A DNA stretch of 64,000 nt from Haliclystus octoradiatus (lineage: Eukaryota; Cnidaria; Staurozoa; Stauromedusae; Haliclystidae): NCBI GenBank assembly GCA_916610825.1, contig OU744451.1:25654207-25718206 (forward strand), read 5' to 3'. A model generated the notes under the pieces. It was given only the letters and a program-made list of their open reading frames with translations, did not search any database and was not told the DNA's origin. Shown here in pieces: positions 36,591 through 60,360 of the stretch. Numbering within the stretch: the first letter of the stretch is position 1; each line of letters starts with the position of its first letter. The position numbers and the translations under genes were made by a program.

Positions 36591-37833
36591 TTGTACTGAA
36601 AAGTTTAATACCGAAAAGTTTTATACCAAAAAAAAAGCTGCACAAGGAAAATGTCTAAACCGAAAAGTTTAATATTGAAAAAAAAGCGGCAAAATAAAAA
36701 AGTTTAATAGCAAAAAATCATTAAAAGATCGCAAATCAATGTTTTATTTTAAAATTGCGCAAAAAAGCTCAAAACGAAGCGGTTTTGAGATGATAAAAAA
36801 GGTTGCTTTATTTGACGGTATATATTACAATACCCAATCATATTACAGTGAAGAAAAGTACAATTTATCAGTTTATTTTAATGTCATCTATCCTATGCGA
36901 CCCATAATATTGGATACGATGTTCTTTTTCTATGTTTTCCTTATAAACGCCATTCAAATATAGCTATATCGGACTAAGTAAGCCGATATATATGCACCGG
37001 TTTTTGATGTGTTATATCGAGTTACCTATAGATCTTATAATGATCGAAAGTACGTTTATCAGTTTATTTTAATGTCATCTATCCTATGCGATCCATAATA
37101 TTGGATACTGTGCTCGTATTCTATGTTTTCCTTATAAACGCTATAAGAATAGCTATATCGGACTAAGAACGCCGATATATATGTATAAGTTTTTGATATG
37201 TTATATCGAGTTACCTAAATATCTTGTAATTGTCGAAAGTACATTTATCAGTGTATTTTAATGTCATCTATCCTATGCGACCCATAATATTTGATACTAT
37301 GCTCGTTTTCTATGTTTTCCTTATAAACGCCATTTTAAGAATAGCTATATCGGACTAATTAAGAACGCCGATATATATGTCCAAATTTTGATGTGTTATA
37401 TCAAGTTACCTAAACATCTTATAATTATCGAAAGTACATATTTTTTATCAAATTATTATGTCATCTATCCTATGCGACCCATAATATTGGATACTAGGCC
37501 TATGCTCATTTTCTATGTTTTCCCTATAAACACCATTTTAAGAATAGCTACATCGGACTAAGAAGGCCGATATATATGTACCAGTTTTTATGACGTTCAA
37601 GATAGGCAGTGAACTGTAATGCCCGATTTATTTTGAGAGACATTTAAAGTCTAGAAACATATAAACCGCACTGTATAGAAGTCACTGGTTGCCAAATCCC
37701 ACTTTTCGTCACTAATGCCATTTAAAAATTGGGATGTTTAATGCCGAAAATTTCACAAAATGGCGGTTTTCCGAAAAACTTTAATACCGAAAATACATTT
37801 TCGGTATTAAACTTTTCGGTTAAACACGTACAA
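36591..37833. mobile_element. Foldback element with ~190-bp internal tandem repeats
   Basis: The termini are inverted: AAAAGTTTAATACCGAAAAG on the left matches the complement of TTTTCGGTATTAAACTTTTC on the right, and both outer ends carry TTGTAC/GTACAA. Inside are about four tandem units marked by ATGTCATCTATCCTATGCGA at 36881, 37072, 37261 and 37458, which gives periods of 191, 189 and 197 bp. Each unit also contains ATAGCTA.ATCGGACTAA and GCCGATATATATG, a local palindrome. No open frame is conserved between units. The overall form is that of a foldback or satellite-bearing non-autonomous DNA transposon. Confidence 0.8.
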
Positions 37834-38249
37834 CCCCAGAAAACGTCCAGATTAATATTGAAATTTGTGTTCTGCAGCTAAGATATTAGCAGCAGACAGC
37901 AAACACTGCAGATTCATCGACATAAGAATTCATATAATGAAAAAATTCTTAAAATTATGAACCACTTGTGTGCCATTCGGGGCTACCAGCCCCCTGGTTT
38001 GAGAAATCATTGGGTGCTACAAAATACCAACACGCACAACAAAGTATTCTCAGAAAAATTTTACGAAGGTTGGCTGTGTTTTATCCAGGATCTTGGAAGG
38101 CTAGAAACTTTGTGACGGGGGGTGAAGGGGCAACTTGGCAAGGCAGGCGTCGGTGTATAATATTATGAGTGAGCAACCGTCAATAAGAAATAAATTGAAG
38201 GCCAACATGCTTAAAACAAAAGACACAACAGAGCTGTATTGATGATTTC

Positions 38250-38257
38250 TGACGTCA
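38250..38257. promoter_or_regulatory. CRE consensus upstream of the phosphatase
   Basis: TGACGTCA, the full palindromic CREB/ATF site, lies about 600 bp upstream of the phosphatase start codon. One such octamer can occur by chance, and the transcription start is unknown. Confidence 0.35.
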
Positions 38258-38858
38258 AATGACATCCCACTTGTATTTACCTTTCTTTCGTTGTCCTGGT
38301 GAGCTATTATGTCACTATGTGCATTTTCAAATACAAATTATTTCCAAAGATGTTTGAGGAATTTTGTTCTCCAACAAAAGTGGTCCCTTGTCAGCCTCAT
38401 ATTGAATAACGATCTCACTTTCGATTATGAGTGTAGTTCACACGCTACGTTTGTGCGTTTGGACGGTTGCTCACATTTCAACGCAAGACATTGTAATGCA
38501 CAAGATGAAACGATTGGTCGTTTGAGTAGCGTGTGTATGCGTTGGTATTTAGTCGCGGCGTTTTCTACAGCTATCATATTATGCATTTTGTACAGTGCGT
38601 TTTCTCTGATTACTGGACTGAATTGGTTTTGTCAAACTTGCTTGTGTATTGATCAGATCTACCTGTTAATATATTATCTCAAGCATCAGTTTTAGTCTTC
38701 TTTTCCATTTCAATAAATTCATTCATTATATTATCAGTTCTTGAGATGAGGTTGTTGTGTTTTGTCGCCTCAAATTCAGATTGAAAATGACTTGACGTTT
38801 GCCTTCAGAATATTTTATACTGCGTCTTGTTGTTGAGATAATTATTTAAGGAGCAGAC

Positions 38859-51823
<12,965 letters not shown>

Positions 51824-52179
51824 TAATCAAACAAAAAAGAACTAATCTGAAATAAGATTGAGTAATATATCAATAATTCATTGTAGAAACTAGATTAGCA
51901 ATCCTCTCACAGTATATTCCATTTTGTACCATCTACATTTGCCCTACATATATAATTAAGTATGCGGTGTAGCTAAAATTGGTTGTTGTGACTTTCAAAA
52001 TGAAAGTTTTTGTTTAAATTTCTTCTGTTTTCTCCAGGAAGATAATATTGTAGATAGACTACTATCTGTTGATTTTTTATTACCAGATTCTCAAAGAATG
52101 AAATTTAATATCTTCTTTTATTTTGTTTCTCTGTTTAACTACTGTCATATTTATTTTCATGCAGTGTTGTTTACTTGTA

Positions 52180-52364
52180 GGAACCTTCCCGAACCCTCTT
52201 GACATTCTAGAACATAGGATAACCTACATGACTCATATACATGACTCATGACAACGCATGATCTATAATGACAACGCATGATCTATAATGACAACACATA
52301 ATCTATGTAGGAACCTTCCTGAACCATCTAGAATGTTCTAGATGGTTCAGGAAGGTTCCTACAT
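52180..52364. promoter_or_regulatory. Heat-shock-element palindrome plus AP-1-like sites
   Basis: From 52311 to 52360 the sequence is a 5-bp-phased series of ten GAA/TTC pentamers. Eight are perfect; the exceptions are ATC at 52326 and GAT at 52341. The series forms part of a perfect 29-bp-arm palindrome (52305-52364, loop TG). A weaker copy (GAA 52181, TTC 52186, GAA 52191) and two TGACTCA sites (52229 and 52242) lie upstream, and about three 20-bp units of ATGACAACGCATGATCTATA lie between. The pattern matches the HSF-binding rule nGAAnnTTCn. Whether it acts as an enhancer is inference. Confidence 0.55.
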
Positions 52365-52611
52365 ACTCTATGTTCAATATGTTATAGAAATGTGTGCATA
52401 ATTATTCTTCATTGATTAGTCAGCGTATATTGTTGCCTAGCTGTTCTCTGTAAAAGTCAATCAAAAGACCCCCACTGGTTCTACAAGCGGATAGCTACAA
52501 CACGTGGCTCTAGCCAATCCATCGCTGCTTGACAGTATCTCACCGCAGATCATCACGGCTGTTACGAACCCATTAGGACTTATACCTTTGTGTCTCTTAA
52601 TTTTTCTTCAA

Positions 52612-52680
52612 TCATAGCGTAGCAGTTAATGCGTCTGACTAGTGTGCTGTTTTATCCAGGTTCGACTCCCTGGTAGTCGT
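52612..52680 (+). repeat. tRNA-like sequence or SINE head
   Basis: TAGCGTAGCAGTTAATGC resembles a box A, and GGTTCGACTCCC is a good box B about 45 bases later. The expected acceptor-stem pairing is not convincing, so I do not call a tRNA gene. It may be a tRNA pseudogene or the head of a third SINE. Confidence 0.4.
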
Positions 52681-54088
52681 TAGCTAGTATTAATTTACAG
52701 ATATACATATTAAACAGTGTCATATTTTCCTACCAAACAACTAGACACAGGAGCTGTACTGGAGTTGTATACTGGAGTGAATTTTTTGCCAGGCAGGAAC
52801 CGGAGTCTAGAACGCAATCCTGCTAATTTCTAAAGAAAATTGCAAAGAAATTATTACGTATTAATTTTTGGTTGATAAATTAATCAAATTTTGAATTTTT
52901 TATAGGATTTTGTATGAAATATTTTGGAGCCGGAGTTGGAGTCGATGTCGAACGCTTCTATGAGAACTGTTTTTGGATTCACTTCTACTACACTTCTACT
53001 ACACATCTTGAATGGGTCAATTAGACACTGCTTGTGAAATTATTTTGCGGGGCGTTTTTCTTCGGGGATACTGTAGAGGGGGTATTCGATCTAAATAAAT
53101 GTGGTCTCCCTGTGGCACGCAGCTTCATGCGTTCCCCGAGATGGTTGTTTTCGTTTTACGCTGTTACAAAAAGAGAAAGAACTACAAAATGTGACTCTGT
53201 AAATTCACACTAAAAGAAAGCAGTTATCATGTCCCTGCCAAAGATTTTTAACTTTAACAAAGTTAAGCATTTCACAAACTTATAATTGTTATCTTGTATC
53301 TACTAAATTGAATTCTTGAACGCTTTCTGATTCGAGAGGTTTGTAGCAGCTGGTCTGTCTCTTGTCTTGAAAGAATCGTTTGTCTGTCTATCGGTTGAAA
53401 TAGTGGCTCAAAAAAGATTAAAAACAGTTCGTGTTAAGGTTTGTTAAATTTATTATACTTTATATATAACCATTTTAATTTCAATTTGCTTCAAATATAC
53501 CATGAGAGATTTCTTAAAGCAACTTATTTAGGATAATTACGAATCCTAAATTGCATTCGTATGATACGGTTTACTGGTTTATGATGATTGTTTCTACTCA
53601 TTTTGTAACAATGATTATGTTGGAATCTAGAAGTTAATAGCCGTGATACGATATTCTATGCTGATTGAATCTGTGCTGTACGCCTAGACAAATCCATGTT
53701 TTATCAAGTGCTCTATTCTAATGTCCAGCCAAAGACAGTGCCGGCTAGAATGTGAAGGCTAGACCTCCAAGGCTATATGCTTAGCTACTCTTAAATCTAT
53801 ATTTCCCCTCTTTGTAATATATAGGATAGGTCCAACTAATAATGTCCATCCTATTTCAAGCTGAATGTTTACTATCATTCATACAGTTGTCTAACTTTCT
53901 TTTATTCCTGTATTCACTCGTTCAAAATGGATGTTTGTTAACTATACAGTAGCCTGGTCAGCTGTGTTTCTGTTACCATAGTTGCCAAACCATGTCCACT
54001 CACTTATCTATCTTCCTGCAGCCTATTTCAATCCGTCGAGTGCTAATTAATTTATTATTTGTTTTGTAGGAGTTTGTAATTCATCGTA

Positions 54089-55288
54089 ATGGGGAAGTCT
54101 GAAATTATGCTATACGTGTAAGTAGCCTAGACTAAACTTCTCCAGACTAGTTGGTGAAAGTTCTGTAAAAAAATGGAGTGTTAGTGGATTGGGGCGAACA
54201 TCTCTGTGTACACTTCACTGCAGTTATTCCTACCATTTTAAAATAACAAGTAATCCCGATAATTATAATGAGTGATGATAATAATTAAACAATTAGTCTT
54301 AAGAACAGTATTAATAAGACAGAATCACTGTGTCAAAAGAGCTTGTATCCACTCTGCAGATTATGACAATGGCGCACCCAAGATCCAATGAGATTTAGTT
54401 GTTTTACAGTCAAACGCCAACAAGTATTTGCTGTGGCCTACCCGAGATCTCGGTGAAAAGTGCCATTCTCTGCAGTCATGGCTGGTATCCCTCTTTTATC
54501 TTTAGAGGGGTAGCAGGGTGGTAAATACGAATATTTCTCTATTAGTCCTACTGATCAATCCTACATGATGCAACATGTCAACTTAACAGACATCTGACAT
54601 CCATGTTTTGATTTTTGTATTCCTTTCCTATACATTCTTCAATTCTAATCCAGACAAAGTAACAAATCTTTCACTCTTTTAAAATGGTAGATCAATTTAT
54701 AAAAAAGGAAAGCTACCCCACCGCTACAATGTAAAATTATCACTCACTGTATTTTGCATCATTGAATTATTATTTCTTATGTTTAGGATAATTATCATTG
54801 TTGTGTTGATGAAAGTGATGTTCTGGACGCTATATTTCTGTTTGAGGAACAGACGTCAAAAACAACTTCGTTCACAGCAACAAGCAGCTACAACTGCCAG
54901 AGGGGTAAGATCCAATCACCGTAATTAATGAAACACACAAATAAAACAATTTATATCAACAGCTTTAGTATCCATGGTGTGAAAATTATTTAAAATTAAT
55001 GTACTTATATTGCAGAACCATCTTGGTGTAACACGATACGAAGAACAGGCTGCTGTACCGCAACCAGCTTACGTATTTACGGGATACCCTGGTAATTCAA
55101 GGCACACTGCTTTGACGTCAAGTCTACCTGATTACCAAGACGAAGATCCATATAAAGTAGACTGTCCTCCGCCTAGTTATTACAACAATGAATGCCATGC
55201 CGAGGAAGAATTACCTGTAGTAGTGGTGCAACATAGAGTGGCTGTATCAGATACGCAAGAACTCATCCCAAATGAAAATGCATCGTAA
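54089..55288 (+). CDS. Small single-pass membrane protein with PPxY motif
   Basis: A predicted 139-residue protein from exons 54089-54117, 54787-54904 and 55016-55288, with consistent phases. I do not recognise the family. Residues about 5-28 form one hydrophobic helix (EIMLYVIIIIVVLMKV and onward) followed directly by a basic patch (RNRRQKQ). This suggests an N-out, C-in membrane protein without a cleaved signal. The tail is polar and contains PPPSYY, which fits the PPxY motif bound by NEDD4-type WW domains. It also has YEEQ and several Tyr sites. The architecture is like WBP1, VOPP1 or CYYR1 adaptors, but the Cys-rich extracellular part of those is missing. A 5' non-coding exon is likely because an acceptor precedes the start codon. 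Confidence 0.72.
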
Positions 55289-55907
55289 TTATTACCTAGA
55301 TTTATATGGATATCACTACAAACAAGCTGTGTGTAAAAGGAGGGAAATATTATTTTAATTTTATAATTAGTTTTACGCGATTTAACTGCCAATCAATCAA
55401 ATATATTTTGTGCAGAATATTGAACAAAACATGTAGAAAATGGTTTGAAAATTATAAACCATTGATCATGTTGTATTTGGTTGATAGTTAAAGCTCTGAA
55501 AAGTAATGGAATTACTGTATGTGATAACTGAAAATGCAGCATTCATTTTGACACTCGAATAGTTAATGTGATTATTTAATAATCACTTAACACGGCCAAT
55601 TTGTAATCTAGTTAGAAAGCATATTTGTGTACAACAAACTATTTAATTAGAAGGGTTTATAATTAGTTTTGATTTTTTTATTCGATTTATTATAATATGT
55701 ATGCACAATGCACATGTTAAACTTGCAATAAATATGCAAAAAATAATATTAAGAACTTCATATTTCCGACATAATATATGATTTAATGCACCTTTATAAA
55801 TGCATTAATAGCGTTGTATATAGTAGTTAAAGGAATTGTTTATAAATAAATGCAGTGCCTTTATACCCTAACAATAACTTAATTAATGCTGCGTTCCATC
55901 TGCCTCG
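55289..55907. other. Convergent intergenic region to TMEM208
   Basis: This lies between two stop codons of convergent genes. It is very AT-rich, with AATAAA near 55728 that could serve the upstream plus-strand gene. No gene or repeat is identified. Confidence 0.55.
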
Positions 55908-58900
55908 TTACCTATACATCATATTATTACGTTTCATTTTCTTATCCATTTTCTTCTGCGCTTTCTCGTCAATTGCTGGTGCCTCCGCAAAGAACCATGG
56001 TCCAAGGAAATTGACCCACACCAAATGGAACGCTCTTATAGGCACCTTTGATCAATCAAACCAACATATTATGTTACACTCATATCTGCTATAACAGTTA
56101 CGTCCATACAACGACCACCTGTCTATAGGGGTCACTTGTGCAATGTTTTAAATAGTATTTTCTATTGAATTAACCCTGTATATAAAGGTCACCCGTCTAT
56201 AGTGGTCAATTTATCCATCTCTCATACCTGGCTGTTATATACAGGTTATCATTATATTGATATATCCGAACTACAAAACTATGTGAATATTTGATTCCGT
56301 TTCTAACTTTTTAATCAGATTAGTTGTGCTTTGTTAATCGGATTTCAATGGAAAACTGATAGTTGGTTTTCTCTTCATTGAAATCCAAAGTAAACATGAC
56401 ATAAAAAGTATTTTCAGATTGGATCAGAATCGGATTAATTTTATTTTCTAGATTTAGATTTAAAAACCTTCTGTAGCCTCACTCAATGATCATAATTATA
56501 CCCTATGACACCTCCAATACATAGATCTACTCTGTTTTAAGACTTTTAATCACATATCTGCAAAAATCTCTATAAAACTCACAAAAAAGTATGGAATATT
56601 GTTTGCTAGAATGAAGAAGTGATCACATCATCAAATGAAATATTATTTCGAATGGCCATGCCCAATTCCGCGTTACCATAGTCCGCATTTTTTCAAACTT
56701 TGTTTAGATTGGGTAATTTTTAGACTGATTGTTCTATCAACGAATCATTTTCAAACTTCGCTTTTTGCACTAAAGTGCAATTTTGAAAAAAAAAAAAAAT
56801 TTTGTTGCTAAATTTTGTCAAAATTTCACTTCTCTTAGCAAATTAGCTGATTGCTCAGAAACAAGTCATTTTTGCAGGTATGTGATTACTGACAAAATTT
56901 ATCATAATAAATTGAAAATCATTAAATCAAACAGAAGAGGGATAACTTACCAGCAGTAACAAAAGCCAAAAGTAGTCTGAAACTAAACTCAATGATTGTA
57001 CTATGCATGTAAGTAAGATCAGGTCTTTGGAATGTTCCGCCATTCCTGATGGCATATTTAAATCAATGCCTTGATTAGCGATACTTCTCATAAACATATA
57101 GCCGCAACCGTACGTTGATAAAACCATAACTGATGCCATCTGAATCAAAAATATTAAAGAAAATGTTTTATTTCCATTTTCAATATTTGATTATGTTAAA
57201 AATTGACTAAGGATACTTACATAATGAAGCCATGAAAGAGAGGCTTTAAACAATATAAAACGAACAATTCCATAGACACCCTAAAAACAGAAAATATATC
57301 AAATTTATTTGATAATTACATCATGTCAAATATTATACCTTGTGAAAATGATTCAACATTTGTCGAAGTAAATGCTTTATTTAGCTATGATTAAGCAGAA
57401 ATGGAAAGTTATTTAAATCGATGTTTAATTGTGTTATCATCACAATGGCCAACGGAAACATTTTAGACCTGTGCCACATTGCCCCCTGTACTCCACTCTA
57501 CAAACAGCCGTTTCGGGACATGTAACTTTTTAGCGATAGAAGTGATGCGCTCATCACAAAAAAATCAGAATGACCAATCACAGCTTAGCATGTGCAGCCT
57601 TAGGTGGTGATTGGTCTATTTTCTAACTCATGACTAATTTGTGATGTCCTTGTGAATTGAAAAGGCATTAAAAGTGATTCCCACATTGCGGGGCACATCG
57701 TTTCACATGTAGATTAGGCTTACATCTGTTTTTTTTAAGTGGTATATTGCATTCTGTTTATAAAATAAAGGACACAACGTTGCTAACGAATCATTTGATT
57801 CGCCAAATTTTTACAAGGCCCAGATGGAATAATGATGAATAATTAGCGGAATAACGGGCCTTGTGGGGCTGGACTAGGAACATTTTTACAAGTTAAAATT
57901 CAAATCTCAAAATGTAATTCTTATAATATTGTCTAAACACCATGGATCAACTACTATTGTTAATTTTGTTCTCTCTCAATAACATCAGCGACAACATAGT
58001 TCCACAATCATGATCAGACTACATAAGCAGGGTGAAAGGCATCCTCTTCGTTGTTTTCATTCCGTTCCAAAAATAAGAATACAGAGGACTTTGAAGAAAA
58101 CATCTGTAGAGTAGTGCTTCTTCATATTTATCAAATATATAAATATGTATATCAGTATTATAAATTGAGTAATGTAATTTAATTTCCACAGAAGAATTTC
58201 CAATCCCGTCACATTGAGAAGCCGTGACAGAAATGAAAATACAATATTGATGTTTCACGCTTTGACGCTGGTTACCAGTCAATCAGTCCTCCTCAGTGTG
58301 AAGCATCCACGCTCTTTCAGCTCACAGTTGAGTTAAGTTATAATATTAATTTAACTAAGTAAATAATGTAAGATAAGTTTTTTCTAAATCATCCTTCATG
58401 TTAATATAAACAAATCCAGAAACTATTTTAAACATTTTGAATTTCATAATTCCATCAAAGTATGAGAAACTTACAAGTACAAGACTCTATCAAAACTTAA
58501 AAACCCTCGGCATTTGCTACCAAAATTACTCTTTTTGTACCGATAAAAATATTCTATTTATCAATTCATTAACAATAACACCTTTACTGATATATAAACT
58601 CAAAGTTTAGGACTTGAATAGAGTCTAAAAACCACTGGTACATCAAATTTTCATAAATAACAGTACAGTATAAACGTGGACGGATATAATCTGAGTACGG
58701 TTTAACTGGATACCTCTGGCGTTCTGATGAAGATATGGGTATCCAGTCAAACCGTACACACATTGAACCGTACTTATACTAACGCGTCACATCGATAGCT
58801 GATCCGTACTCAGATCCGTACACAAGTTCGATGTTTCATGGTATTGCTGTGGTTAATGTTTGTAACGGTCTTTAATTAATTAAACACTTTTCAGCCTTAA

Positions 58901-59555
58901 CATTTTCACAGAGCACTCCGAAAACAGAAAACACATACCGTACCTATATTTTTATCAAGTTAAGTAACAAGAATGGATTAGCGTGGCATTATAGTTTTAC
59001 GAAAGTTCAGTTATTGCAAGGGTTATAAGATTGTAATTATATGATCTCTTGCTGGACCTTCCCTTACTGAATTCACTGCGAGAATTATCGGAAAAAATAC
59101 TTAGGAATTATGTAGTACAGTTTGTGTTTATGTACGCATTACGTTGTGTACGGTATGTTGAGTCTGGTGAAGAAAAAGGATAGGATGTACGCCTGTATGG
59201 TTTGAAATATGAATAACTTAATTACTTAACCATATATAAGTAGGCCCAGTTATCGTATAGGCAATAGGATCATTCAATGCCGGATTCCACACTAATTTTA
59301 ATAACACAAACAATAACATCAGTTAAAAGCTATTAATTGCTCACCAAAACACCAAATATAACGTAAGAATAAAATTGAAGGTTAGTTGTGTTTTCAGCAT
59401 CGATCTGTTTTTGACCTTTGACGGGCTGTTTAGGCTGAGTAATAAAAGTAGGTATGGAAATTAGCTATTGGTGTTAAATTGCCAAAGTGAATAAAACACG
59501 AATTTAAAATAAAAGTGACAAAGTAGATAACAAAAATAACATTTCTTACCGCCAT
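55908..59555 (-). CDS. TMEM208: TMEM208 (SND-pathway ER membrane protein), complete
   Basis: A 160-residue multi-pass ER membrane protein. Exons on the minus strand are 59555-59550, 59434-59345, 57280-57221, 57139-56951 and 56045-55908, and all are phase 0. The first coding exon is only MA. The protein continues with PKQPVKGQKQI, hydrophobic segments around YVIFGVL/GVYGIVRFIL and MASVMVLSTYG, the family signature DLNMPSGMAEHSKDLILLT, and the C-terminal WVNFLGPWFFAE followed by a lysine-rich tail. The human protein is about 173 residues. TMEM208 is the proposed partner of the SRP-independent SND targeting route and has reported roles in ER stress. The fourth intron holds a pogo-like MITE. The short ATG exon is supported by its donor site (ATGGCG|GTAAG) and by the family N-terminus. 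Confidence 0.93.
56095..56250. mobile_element. Decayed pogo-like MITE in TMEM208 intron
   Basis: Recognisable parts are CACCTGTCTATAGGGGTCAC, a second CCCGTCTATAGTGGTCAATT, and the end CTGGCTGTTATATACAGG. The termini are eroded and no clear TA duplication remains. Confidence 0.6.
57812..57865. repeat. Short hairpin repeat, AAGGCCC...GGGCCTT
   Basis: ACAAGGCCCAGATG is matched by the complement CGGGCCTTGTGG with about 30 bases between, including AGCGGAATAA. A second copy of the same form lies at 62607-62645. Confidence 0.55.
58694..58760. repeat. Hairpin with about 20-bp arms
   Basis: GTACGGTTTAACTGGATACC is matched by GGTATCCAGTCAAACCGTAC with one mismatch and a loop of about 25 bases. It lies in the long TMEM208 intron 2. 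Further GTACGG/CCGTAC pieces follow to about 58825. Confidence 0.65.
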
Positions 59556-60029
59556 CTTAGTTGCTGGATGGAGAACGAAGACACGTCATTGGACGAGAGA
59601 GGCTGACAGAGGGAAATTATGGTCACTTAATACTATTGCTATTGATGCCCCACATTTCCTTGTCCTGGAGAACACTCACAAATTAAGAAGATTTTCTTAT
59701 TTAGAAATTAATATTTCTATTTATTTTGAAATTACTGTCATCTTGCTTTTTAATGTAATTCTTCCGAAATTCTGATGACTTTTAATTTATGGAATACTGT
59801 ATTACTTTTGTACATAGATAATGGGGTGGCCACTATGTACAGGTGGTCTTTATATACAGTGTTGATTCAATAGATAACAATTTTTGTAGCTGCTGTGAGT
59901 TGTTTCTGACTCAGCAAATATGTTAAACGTGATACATGTATTTGGATATTCACTGTCTACCAAAGTTACATCTTACAATATTTAACAGCAGAACTTTGAA
60001 AAACATAATTTCATTTCTATTTAGGGTCA

Positions 60030-60139
60030 ATGACTGACAATTGTAATAAATGACCCCGTATGCACAAGCGTTTGTTTATCGGGGGACATAAACACATTTA
60101 CAAAACAATTGAATACTACGATAAACATGTTGCACCGAC
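60030..60139 (-). mobile_element. SINE B fragment (body)
   Basis: The segment from GTCAATGACTGACAA through GCACAAGCG.TTGTTTAT and GGGGGACATAAACA to CATGTTGCACCGAC matches the body of the SINE at 50718-50895. The tRNA head is missing and is replaced at the junction by the transposon end at 60140. Confidence 0.68.
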
Positions 60140-60360
60140 CAGTGCTGTGAGTGCTCCTTATAAAAGTAACGCGTTACTTGGTACTCGTTACTTTTGAAGT
60201 AATTTTAGAGGTAATTAATTACTTTTTTGAGGAAAGTAATAAGAGTTTTAGCAGCCATAAGGTAATTGACTTTACTTCCCGATTACTTTACGAAATAATT
60301 ACTAGTAACAATTATAAGTAAGATTTAGTTACTAACGAGGAAGTAAGATTTTCAAGTAAG
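60140..60360. mobile_element. hAT-like transposon end with AGTAACGCGTTACTT
   Basis: It opens with CAGTGCTGTGAG and repeats AAAGTAACGCGTTACTT and GTAATTAATTACTTTT, a pattern widespread at the ends of non-autonomous hAT elements. The other terminus is not clear, so it may be truncated. Confidence 0.5.

Larger units (their letters stand above)
35476..38858. other. Repeat-rich interval, SLC6 copy 2 to PTPN1
   Basis: This contains a SINE A fragment (35655-35790), a foldback element with internal tandem repeats (36591-37833) and the upstream region of the phosphatase. A 128-codon frame at 38309-38695 has no family resemblance and ends just before the phosphatase start, so I treat it as chance. A consensus CRE lies at 38250-38257. 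Confidence 0.55.
51824..54088. other. Interval PTPN1 to small membrane-protein gene
   Basis: This holds the phosphatase 3' untranslated region and the upstream region of the next gene, which probably has a non-coding first exon here because its start codon follows an acceptor AG at 54068-54069. It contains the stress-element-like cluster at 52180-52364 and a tRNA-like sequence near 52615. No other coding exon is seen. Confidence 0.5.

Noticed and set aside
38309-38695. A 128-codon frame just upstream of the phosphatase
   Set aside because: It has no family resemblance, no splice context and no conserved feature. It is more likely promoter or 5' untranslated sequence.
55855-56094. A 79-codon plus-strand frame
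   Set aside because: It is the antisense shadow of the last TMEM208 exon.
58694-58760. Possible hammerhead at the CTGATGA in the 58694-58760 hairpin
   Set aside because: There is no GAAA partner and no helix pairing in the required order; it is just a hairpin loop.
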